A stretch of 64,000 nt of DNA from Rhodoferax sp. PAMC 29310 (GTDB taxonomy: Bacteria > Pseudomonadota > Gammaproteobacteria > Burkholderiales > Burkholderiaceae_C): positions 3,224,001-3,288,000 of the forward strand of contig NZ_CP072852.1 of assembly GCF_017948265.1 (NCBI RefSeq), in the 5' to 3' direction. Under the pieces are notes generated by a model. The model made no database searches, was not told where the DNA came from, and worked only from the letters and a program-made list of their open reading frames with translations. Of the stretch, positions 57,494-64,000 are shown in pieces. Numbering within the stretch: position 1 is the first letter of the stretch; each line of letters opens with the position of its first letter. A program made the position numbers and the translations under genes.

Positions 57494-58519
57494 ATGCAAA
57501 GACGACAACTCTTGGCCAGCGGCGTGGCCGCCGCTGCTCTGCCCCTCTGGACCCACGCTCAATCACTTGAAAAGACACAAGTGACCTTGGCGGTCGGTGG
57601 CAAAAACTTGCTGTACTACCTGCCATTGACTGTGGCCGAACAACTGGGTTATTTCAAGGCAGAAGGCTTGGACGTCACGGTGGTGGACTTTGCCGGTGGC
57701 TCCAAGGCGCTTCAGGCGGTTGTCGGTGGCAGCGCCGATGTCGTGTCGGGTGCGTTTGAGCACACGATCAACATGCAGTTCAAAGGGCAGTACCTGCGCG
57801 CTTTTGTCCTGCAGGGCATGGCGCCGCAGATCGTATTCGGCGTTAACCCCAAGACCATGGCCAACTTCAAAACCATTGCAGACCTCAAAGGCAAAAAAAT
57901 TGGCGTAACCGCGCCGGGCAGCTCGACCAATGTCATGGTCAACTTTGTGCTGGCCAAGGCGGGCCTGAAGCCCTCGGATGTCAGCATTGTGGGGGTGGGC
58001 GCAGGCAACGGTGCCGTGGCCGCCATGCGTTCAGGCCAGATTGATGCCATCAGCAATCTGGACCCGGTGATCACCCTGTTGCAGCGCTCGGGCGATCTCA
58101 AGATCGTGTCTGACACCCGCATCCTGGCGCAGTCCGAGAAGATTTTTGGTGGCCCCATGCCCGCCGGTTGCTTGTACGCGCCTCAAACTTTCATCGACAA
58201 GAATCCCAACACCACCCAAGCGTTGGCCAATGCCATCGTGCGCGCCAACAAGTGGATTCAGGCAGCCGGTGCGGCCGAGATCATCAAGGCCGTTCCCGAG
58301 AGTTACTTGCTGGGCGACCGGGCGGTGTACATCGACGCCTTTTTGGCAACCAAGGGCGCGCTTTCGCCCGATGGGCTGATTCCCGAAAAGGGGGCTCAGA
58401 CCGCCTTCAACGCCTTGGCCAGTGTGGACGACAAACTGGGCGCGGCCAAACTGGATCTGTCGTTGGTCTACACCAACGCCTTCGCGAAAATAGCCAACGC
58501 AAAGTACCCTAAAGGCTGA
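57494..58519 (+). CDS. NitT/TauT family ABC transporter substrate-binding protein
   Basis: A 341-residue periplasmic binding protein of the SsuA/TauA/NrtA-like superfamily. The signal peptide starts Met-Gln-Arg-Arg-Gln-Leu-Leu-Ala and ends at Thr-His-Ala-Gln (about 23). The fold is recognised from Leu-Gly-Tyr-Phe-Lys-Ala-Glu-Gly-Leu-Asp-Val, Gly-Gly-Ser-Ala-Asp-Val and Lys-Ile-Gly-Val-Thr-Ala-Pro-Gly-Ser-Ser-Thr. Substrates of the group include nitrate, sulfonates and pyrimidine precursors; the ligand here is open. Start 57494 has an AGGAG site. Confidence 0.9.
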   Translation: MQRRQLLASGVAAAALPLWTHAQSLEKTQVTLAVGGKNLLYYLPLTVAEQLGYFKAEGLDVTVVDFAGGSKALQAVVGGSADVVSGAFEHTINMQFKGQYLRAFVLQGMAPQIVFGVNPKTMANFKTIADLKGKKIGVTAPGSSTNVMVNFVLAKAGLKPSDVSIVGVGAGNGAVAAMRSGQIDAISNLDPVITLLQRSGDLKIVSDTRILAQSEKIFGGPMPAGCLYAPQTFIDKNPNTTQALANAIVRANKWIQAAGAAEIIKAVPESYLLGDRAVYIDAFLATKGALSPDGLIPEKGAQTAFNALASVDDKLGAAKLDLSLVYTNAFAKIANAKYPKG

Positions 58520-58520
58520 C

Positions 58521-59330
58521 ATGAGCGCTGCGCTTGAGCTGAAAGACGTCGCTTGCATCTTCATTGACAAAAACAACCCGGGTCAACGCTACACGGCAGT
58601 TCAAAACGTGGACCTGACCGTGGGTGTTGGCGAGTTTGTCAGCGTGGTTGGCCCCACTGGGTGTGGCAAGAGCACCTTGTTGAATGTGGCGGCCGGTTTG
58701 TTGGCGCCCAGCACGGGGTCGGTGCAGGTGTTTGGCCAACCCTTGGTGGGTATCAACGCCCGGGCCGGCTACATGTTCCAAGCGGAAAGTCTGATGCCCT
58801 GGCGCACGGCGTTGGCCAATGTGATGGCCGGTTTGTCCTTTCGCGGCATGCCCGTCGAGCAGGCCACCAGCGAGGCGCAGGACTGGCTGCGCCGGGTGGG
58901 CCTGGGCGGGTTTGGCGACCGCTACCCGCACCAGATGTCGGGCGGCATGCGCAAACGGGTCAGCTTGGCCCAAACGCTGGTGCTGGACCCTGACATTATT
59001 TTGATGGATGAGCCGTTTTCGGCGCTGGACATCCAGACCCGCCAACTCATGGAAAACGAGTTGCTGGCACTGTGGGCGGCCAAGAAAAAGGCGGTGCTCT
59101 TCATCACCCACGATCTGGACGAAGCCATTGCCATGAGCGACCGCGTCGTGGTGCTCAGCGCGGGTCCTGGCAGCCACCCCATGGGCGAATTCGCCATCGA
59201 CCTCCCCCGTCCGCGCGATGTGGCGGAGGTCAAGATGACGCCTCGTTTCATGGCGCTGCACTCGGCCATTTGGGACGTCTTGCGCGGTGAAGTGCTCAAG
59301 GGCTATCAACAACAACTTCAGGTGGCCTGA
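58521..59330 (+). CDS. NitT/TauT family ABC transporter ATP-binding protein
   Basis: A 269-residue ABC ATPase. Walker A is Gly-Pro-Thr-Gly-Cys-Gly-Lys-Ser-Thr (about 44-52), the signature motif Met-Ser-Gly-Gly-Met-Arg-Lys-Arg-Val (variant of LSGGQ, with Met for Gln) and Walker B Ile-Ile-Leu-Met-Asp-Glu-Pro-Phe, then the switch His in Phe-Ile-Thr-His-Asp. It energises import by the adjacent permease. It starts one base after the binding protein stop and is five bases from the permease. Confidence 0.94.
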   Translation: MSAALELKDVACIFIDKNNPGQRYTAVQNVDLTVGVGEFVSVVGPTGCGKSTLLNVAAGLLAPSTGSVQVFGQPLVGINARAGYMFQAESLMPWRTALANVMAGLSFRGMPVEQATSEAQDWLRRVGLGGFGDRYPHQMSGGMRKRVSLAQTLVLDPDIILMDEPFSALDIQTRQLMENELLALWAAKKKAVLFITHDLDEAIAMSDRVVVLSAGPGSHPMGEFAIDLPRPRDVAEVKMTPRFMALHSAIWDVLRGEVLKGYQQQLQVA

Positions 59331-59335
59331 CCCCT

Positions 59336-60163
59336 ATGTGGAACTTGATCAAACCTCGCCGCAGCACGCTGTGGCTTTGGCAGCTCAGCTTGTTGATATT
59401 GCTTTTTGTGTTCTGGCATGTGATGACGGTGCCGGGCCTGATTCCGCCTTTCATGTTCGAGAACGACCGCCAGGCGGCCTTCTTCTTTGGCGAACCGCTC
59501 AAGATGATGGTGCGAATCTGGGACTGGTTTGTGGTCGATGCCGACATTTACCAGCACTTGGGTGTGACGCTGGCCGAGACCCTGATGGCCTTTGCCATTG
59601 GCTCGGGGCTGGGTCTGGGAGGCGGTCTTTGGTTGGCACTGGCACCCATGGCGTCGGCCATTCTGGAGCCTTACATCAAGGCCATGAATGCCATGCCGCG
59701 CATTATTTTGGCGCCTATATTTTCTGTCTGGTTCGGTCTGGGCATGGGCTCCAAAGTGGCCTTGGGGGTCACGCTGGTGTTTTTCATTGTCTTTTTCAAC
59801 GTCTACCAAGGCGTCAAGGAAGTCAGCCCGGTGGTGTTGGCCAATGCCCGCATGCTGGGTGCCAGCCAGCGTCAACTGTTGCGCCACGTCTACTTGCCGA
59901 GTGCCACCAGTTGGGTGTTCAGCTCACTACACACCTCGGTCGGTTTGGCCTTTGTGGGCGCGGTGGTGGGGGAATATCTGGGGTCCAGCCAAGGCGTGGG
60001 CTACCTGATCTTGCAGGCCGAAGGCAGTTTTGACATCAACACCGTCATGGCGGGCATTCTGGTGTTGACGGCTTTTGCTCTGGCGCTGGACGCGCTGGTG
60101 GGCCGCATTGAAAAACACCTGATGAAGTGGCAGCCCCGCAACGGCGAGACTGAAAAACTCTGA
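59336..60163 (+). CDS. NitT/TauT family ABC transporter permease
   Basis: A 275-residue membrane protein with about six helices. The cytoplasmic coupling motif Glu-Ala-Ala-type loop is seen as Ala-Arg-Met-Leu-Gly-Ala-Ser-Gln-Arg-Gln-Leu-Leu-Arg-His-Val-Tyr-Leu-Pro (about 181-198), typical of SsuC/TauC permeases. It completes the ABC importer with the two genes upstream. The gene is convergent with the hydrolase gene, with 25 bases between stops and no evident terminator. Confidence 0.93.
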   Translation: MWNLIKPRRSTLWLWQLSLLILLFVFWHVMTVPGLIPPFMFENDRQAAFFFGEPLKMMVRIWDWFVVDADIYQHLGVTLAETLMAFAIGSGLGLGGGLWLALAPMASAILEPYIKAMNAMPRIILAPIFSVWFGLGMGSKVALGVTLVFFIVFFNVYQGVKEVSPVVLANARMLGASQRQLLRHVYLPSATSWVFSSLHTSVGLAFVGAVVGEYLGSSQGVGYLILQAEGSFDINTVMAGILVLTAFALALDALVGRIEKHLMKWQPRNGETEKL

Positions 60164-60188
60164 GCCACCGGGGTGGGGTGGGCGCCGA

Positions 60189-61049
60189 TTAAAACCGCGC
60201 GTCCAGCCAGCGTTTCAGGGCCACGAAAACCGGGCCCGACTTGAGTTCGTTGAAAATCTCGTGGTACAGCGCGTCAAAGCATTGGGTCGTCACCACATTT
60301 TGCGGGGCGGCTGCCGCAAAGGAGCGACTGCCCGCTGGGTTGACCAGCCGATCTTCGCCCGCATAGAGAAGCAGCGTGGGTGTCTTCCACTTTGAGGCTT
60401 GGGCTACGACGGCGGGTCCACCTTCTGCAATGAACAGTGCCAGCCGTGCCGAAATGCGGTCGTGCACCAGCTTGTCCGCCTTGTAGGCTGCAACCACCGC
60501 GGGGTCATGGGAAATGAAACTGTGGGTGAGCCCGTTGCCGATGCGCAGATCGGGGGCAATTTTGGGCAGTACCGCCAGCAAGGCCTTTTGCACCATATTG
60601 AGTCCGGCGTCCAGCGCGGGCGAGGACAGTATCAGCGCATTCACGGGGCGAATCTGATGGGCTACAAATTGGGCCGCCACCAGCCCGCCCATGCTGTGTC
60701 CGAGCAAGATTAACGGGGCAGAGGCAGGCATGTGGCCCCGGGTGTCGTCCACCAGGTCAGCCAGGTCGTCAAGCAGTCGGGTGGCGCTGGTCAACGCCCC
60801 GCGCGGCCCACCTGAGCGGCCATGGCCATACTGGTCGTATCCTCGCACCACAAAGCCCGAGTCGTTCAAGCCGCGTGCCACGGCGTCGTAGCGGCCGGCA
60901 TGCTCTCCAAGTCCATGCACGATCAAGACCGTTCCCCGGTTGGGGACGTCTGCTGCCAGCGGCCAGTCCTGGACCGCAATGTTTTCTCCGTCACGGGCCA
61001 CAAAGGGCGACAGCGTGCTTTCCGGGTTTGCGACGGGGTGAGGGGGCAT
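60189..61049 (-). CDS. Alpha/beta hydrolase, monoacylglycerol lipase-like
   Basis: A 286-residue serine hydrolase. It has His-Gly-Leu-Gly-Glu-His (oxyanion loop, about 46-51), Asp-Gln-Tyr-Gly-His-Gly-Arg-Ser, and the nucleophile Gly-His-Ser-Met-Gly-Gly, with Asp in Tyr-Ala-Gly-Glu-Asp-Arg-Leu-Val and a late His in Ala-Leu-Tyr-His-Glu-Ile-Phe-Asn-Glu. This is the pattern of monoacylglycerol lipase/lysophospholipase-like enzymes. Start 61049 is preferred because the longer frame from 61199 would run deep into the M20 peptidase gene. Co-directional with that gene, 35 bases downstream of its stop. Confidence 0.9.
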   Translation of the reverse strand: MPPHPVANPESTLSPFVARDGENIAVQDWPLAADVPNRGTVLIVHGLGEHAGRYDAVARGLNDSGFVVRGYDQYGHGRSGGPRGALTSATRLLDDLADLVDDTRGHMPASAPLILLGHSMGGLVAAQFVAHQIRPVNALILSSPALDAGLNMVQKALLAVLPKIAPDLRIGNGLTHSFISHDPAVVAAYKADKLVHDRISARLALFIAEGGPAVVAQASKWKTPTLLLYAGEDRLVNPAGSRSFAAAAPQNVVTTQCFDALYHEIFNELKSGPVFVALKRWLDARF

Positions 61050-61084
61050 GGTCAATCTCGGTGAAGGTTGAAGGATTCGTGGAC

Positions 61085-62569
61085 TCAGGGCACTTGGGCG
61101 ATCACTTGAGCGACGGCTGCAGTGAGTTTCTTGGCATAGGGCACATGCAGAAACTCGTTGGGGCCGTGAGCATTGCTCTTGGGGCCCAGTACGCCGCACA
61201 CCATCATTTGGGCTTTGGGAAAGCCCTTGGACAGCATGTTCATCAAGGGAATCGTGCCACCCTGGCCAATGTGGCCGCAGGAGGCGCCAAAGTAGGTACG
61301 TGAGGCGGCGTTGAGCGCGTCCGCAAACCAGGGCGCGGTGGCGGGCGCATTCCAGCCAGTTGCGCTGGCGGCGTTTTCAAACGTTACCCTGGCTTGGTAA
61401 GGGGCGTTGTCTTCCAGAAGGGTTTTAAGTTGGGCCACTGCGGTTACCGCCTCAACTAACGGGGGCAACCGCAGGCTGAGCTTGAACGCGGTGTAGGGCC
61501 GCAACACATTGCCGGCGTCCTGAAGGCTGGGAAAACCTTCTGCACCGGTGACGCTTAGTGTGGGTTGCCAGGTGCGGTTGAGCAGCGCTTGCAGCGGGTC
61601 AGTGGTGGTGGGCAGGGAGAACTGGGTGGAGCCGCCGCAGTCGTAGTGCGCCCATGGAAAGCGTTTGTATACCTCTTCGCCCAAAATCGCCGCCGTGGCG
61701 CGGGCCTGCTCCAGCCGCTCGGCGGGCACCTCGCAGTGAAACGACGCGGGCAGCAGGCGCCCGGTGGCGCTGTCTTCCAGGCGGTCCAGCACTTGGCGCA
61801 TGACGCGAAAGCTCGACGGCACCAGCCCGCTGGCATCACCAGAGTGCACACCCTCGGTCAGAATTTCCACCTTCAAGACACCGCTGGCCATGCCACGCAG
61901 GCTGCTGGTCAGCCACAGTTGGTCGTAGTTGCCGGCGCCCGAGTCCAGGCAAATGACCAGGCCCACATCGCCCATGCGGGCCCGCAAGGCGTCCACATAG
62001 GGCAGCAGGTCGTAGGAGCCGCTTTCTTCACAAGTCTCAATCAAGCCGACGATGCGCGGGTGCGCGACTTTTTGCGCTTTAAGGGCTTGAATGGCCGCCA
62101 GGCTGGCGTACACCGCATAGCCATCATCGGCGCCGCCCCGGCCGTAAAGTTTGCCGTCCTCATAACTTGGGGTCCAGGGCCCTAGGTCTTTGCGCCAACC
62201 GTTGAATTCGGGTTGTTTGTCCAAATGACCGTACATCAACACCGTCTGGCTGAAGGGCGCTTTTTCGACCCCTGACTCTTGGCCGGCGGAGGCTGGCACT
62301 TCGAAGAACAGCACCGGGGTGCGACCCTCCAAACGGATGACCTCCAGCGTCAGTCCCTCTACCTTTTGTGACTGAACCCAGGTGGCTGCGTCCCACAGCG
62401 CGGTGTCAATGAAACCGTTGGCCGCCCAGTTGGGGTCGAACATGGGTGACTTGGCCGGAATCTGGATGTAGTCCTTGATGCGGTGAACAATGTCGTCGTC
62501 CCAGGCCTGATTGATCTCGGCTTGTGCTTGCGCTGCGTTGAACAGGGAGGCGGGGATGGGTGCGTTCAT
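61085..62569 (-). CDS. M20 family metallopeptidase
   Basis: A 494-residue cytoplasmic di-zinc peptidase of the M20 family (dipeptidase/carboxypeptidase type). Metal ligands and base are in Tyr-Gly-His-Leu-Asp (about 115), Gly-Arg-Gly-Gly-Ala-Asp-Asp-Gly-Tyr-Ala, Glu-Thr-Cys-Glu-Glu-Ser-Gly-Ser, Cys-Leu-Asp-Ser-Gly, and His in Ser-Asn-Ala-His-Gly-Pro-Asn-Glu near the C-terminus. A dimerisation domain sits in the middle. Its start codon overlaps the chemoreceptor stop by four bases, so the two may be transcribed together. Confidence 0.92.
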   Translation of the reverse strand: MNAPIPASLFNAAQAQAEINQAWDDDIVHRIKDYIQIPAKSPMFDPNWAANGFIDTALWDAATWVQSQKVEGLTLEVIRLEGRTPVLFFEVPASAGQESGVEKAPFSQTVLMYGHLDKQPEFNGWRKDLGPWTPSYEDGKLYGRGGADDGYAVYASLAAIQALKAQKVAHPRIVGLIETCEESGSYDLLPYVDALRARMGDVGLVICLDSGAGNYDQLWLTSSLRGMASGVLKVEILTEGVHSGDASGLVPSSFRVMRQVLDRLEDSATGRLLPASFHCEVPAERLEQARATAAILGEEVYKRFPWAHYDCGGSTQFSLPTTTDPLQALLNRTWQPTLSVTGAEGFPSLQDAGNVLRPYTAFKLSLRLPPLVEAVTAVAQLKTLLEDNAPYQARVTFENAASATGWNAPATAPWFADALNAASRTYFGASCGHIGQGGTIPLMNMLSKGFPKAQMMVCGVLGPKSNAHGPNEFLHVPYAKKLTAAVAQVIAQVP

Positions 62570-64000
62570 GACAATCTCTTGGCTTGGGTGTGGCCCACGG
62601 TTTGGGTCGCGGGTTGGCGGTTGCTTTGGTTGGAAAGACGAGGGGTCGACGGACCTGCCAGTTTGAACACCGCCACGGCCTCCGTCAAGCGGTTGGCCTG
62701 GTCGCGCAGGCTCTCGGCGGCGGCGGCAGATTGCTCCACAAGCGCTGCATTTTGCTGGGTCATCTGGTCAAGCTGCCCGATGGCGCCGTTGACCGCGTCA
62801 ATGCCCTCGGATTGCTCGAGCGATGCCGCCGTGATTTCTCCAATGATGTCGCTCACCCGCTGCACCGATCCGACGATTTCGTCCATGGTCTGACCGGCAG
62901 TTTGAACCTGACGCGAGCCCGATTCGACCTTCTCCACCGAGGCGCCGATCAAGGTCTTGATCTCTCGGGCGGCTTCGGCGCTGCGCTGCGCCAAGCTTCT
63001 CACCTCACTGGCCACCACGGCAAAGCCGCGTCCCTGCTCACCCGCCCGGGCAGCCTCTACTGCGGCGTTCAGCGCGAGGATGTTGGTTTGAAAGGCAATG
63101 CTGTCAATAACGCCCACAATGTCCGCGATCTTGCGCGAGCTTTGGTTGATGTCGTTCATGGTGCTGACCACTTCTCCCACGGCAGAACCACCCCGGGCCG
63201 CTACCGTGGCGGCAGTATTGGCCAATTGGTTGGCCTGGCGGGCCGCATCGGCCGACTGCTTCACGGTGCCGGTCAGCTGATCCATGCTCGCGGCCGTGCG
63301 CTGCAAGTTGCTGGCGGTTTGTTCGGTTCGCACGCTCAAGTCCTGATTGCCGCTGGCGATCTCGGCGCTGGCTGTACCGACACTCTCAACGGCTTCGCGC
63401 ACCTGACCTAGGATGCTCAGATAGCGTTGGCGCATGCCTTCGACTTCGTTCACCAGAGTGCCAATCTCATCCTGGCGCGTGGTATGAAACGACTGCGTCA
63501 GATCACCGTGCGCAACGGCTGTGACCGCCGCCGTCAACTCGCCCAAGGGGCGGCTCACGCTACGTCGGACAAGCAAAAACAGGCCCACGCCCAGCAGCAC
63601 TGCCGTGCCAGCCATCAAGGCCCAGATGATGCGCATATTGGCCCAGTACTGCGCCATGGATTCGGCCTCCGGTACCTCGGCGACAAACCACCCGCTGCCA
63701 GAACTGGTTTTGCGCATGACCGCCCAGGTGTCTACTTTTTTCGTGTTCAAAAGGGGCAGGGCGTCGCGCACATAACTGTCCGCTGAGCTGGAGATGGCGG
63801 TGAGAAAAGCTTGAGCGTCCGGGTAGGTCTCTAGGACCTTTTTTCCTTGTGCTGCCGGGTGAACTTTGAACACCGCGGAGTCTGGCCCGCTTGGTGCGTT
63901 CATGTAGTAAACACCTCCCGTCTCGAAAAACTGGGTCTCGGCAATCTGCTTCTCCAGTGAGGCGACTTGCAAAGTGGTGTCGGTACCTACAAAGAAAATG
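62566..64000 (-). CDS. Methyl-accepting chemotaxis protein, C-terminal part
   Basis: The frame is open to the window edge, so the N-terminus is missing; 477 codons remain. In order: the end of a periplasmic Cache-like sensor domain, a membrane helix (Ile-Ile-Trp-Ala-Leu-Met-Ala-Gly-Thr-Ala-Val-Leu, about 140-165 residues from the edge), a HAMP domain (Arg-Pro-Leu-Gly-Glu-Leu-Thr), and the long signalling coiled coil. The hairpin tip is Ile-Asp-Ser-Ile-Ala-Phe-Gln-Thr-Asn-Ile-Leu-Ala-Leu-Asn-Ala-Ala-Val-Glu. The receptor controls the CheA/CheW array. No CheR-docking pentapeptide is visible at the C-terminus. Confidence 0.93.
   Translation of the reverse strand, partial: IFFVGTDTTLQVASLEKQIAETQFFETGGVYYMNAPSGPDSAVFKVHPAAQGKKVLETYPDAQAFLTAISSSADSYVRDALPLLNTKKVDTWAVMRKTSSGSGWFVAEVPEAESMAQYWANMRIIWALMAGTAVLLGVGLFLLVRRSVSRPLGELTAAVTAVAHGDLTQSFHTTRQDEIGTLVNEVEGMRQRYLSILGQVREAVESVGTASAEIASGNQDLSVRTEQTASNLQRTAASMDQLTGTVKQSADAARQANQLANTAATVAARGGSAVGEVVSTMNDINQSSRKIADIVGVIDSIAFQTNILALNAAVEAARAGEQGRGFAVVASEVRSLAQRSAEAAREIKTLIGASVEKVESGSRQVQTAGQTMDEIVGSVQRVSDIIGEITAASLEQSEGIDAVNGAIGQLDQMTQQNAALVEQSAAAAESLRDQANRLTEAVAVFKLAGPSTPRLSNQSNRQPATQTVGHTQAKRLS

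Overview
The window is 64 kb of GC-rich bacterial chromosome. The gene content suggests a betaproteobacterium of the Comamonadaceae, probably Rhodoferax-like. Pointers are the expanded Bug-type (TctC) binding proteins, a soxCDYZAXB cluster, a split rubrerythrin/rubredoxin system, NADP malic enzyme with a phosphotransacetylase tail, and a dispersed intergenic repeat whose conserved core reads GGGCTAGAGGCCGATTTGG. This is inference from families and layout; no rRNA or other phylogenetic marker is present. I saw no tRNA, rRNA, CRISPR array or prophage.

Layout. 1-4.6 kb: the end of a YccF gene, a flavin reductase, a BTAD/TolB/TPR regulator divergent from a DUF1326-DUF2182 pair (the DUF2182 gene is frameshifted). 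4.8-10.8 kb: a CheB-CheR-PAS hybrid translationally coupled to a PAS-GGDEF-EAL protein, then a small secreted protein. 11-17.4 kb (minus): a tripartite tricarboxylate locus in transcription order tctC-tctB-tctA-tctD-tctE-tctC2, in which the sensor kinase gene tctE carries three lesions. 17.7-26.3 kb: a glutamine synthetase-like ligase, a small secreted protein, proline iminopeptidase, a PhyH dioxygenase, rubrerythrin/rubredoxin/rubredoxin reductase, and malic enzyme. 26.4-29.9 kb: a barnase-type ribonuclease with its barstar inhibitor, and a saccharopine dehydrogenase-like/SDR pair. 30.2-34.9 kb: TRAP transporter dctPQM with a LacI regulator and a frameshifted SDR.

35.2-38.8 kb (minus): an iron alcohol dehydrogenase followed by a 745-residue protein. 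Its C-terminal half resembles cyanobacterial acyl-ACP reductase, its N-terminal 300 residues are unrecognised, and it ends in a Lys/Ala-rich tail. This pair is the best candidate here for an undescribed system. 39.2-41.6 kb: a transglutaminase-like protease whose 5' end abuts a complete IS256-family element, and a CsbD gene.

43.5-55.3 kb: a sulfur-oxidation island. It has a YeeE transporter divergent from soxCDYZAXB, two DsrE-like secreted proteins, a second YeeE transporter, a SoxH-like metallohydrolase, a TlpA-like thioredoxin and an ArsR repressor resembling SoxR/SqrR. Paired dyads sit over the soxC start. 55.4-60.2 kb: a ubiU remnant, DUF2249, an MFS transporter and a NitT/TauT-type ABC transporter. 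60.2-64 kb (minus): a monoacylglycerol-lipase-like hydrolase, an M20 peptidase and the C-terminal part of a chemoreceptor running off the end.

Recurring theme: broken genes (DUF2182, tctE, an SDR, ubiU, possibly DUF2249, and transglutaminase at its 5' end). They could be real decay or sequence error; resequencing would decide.
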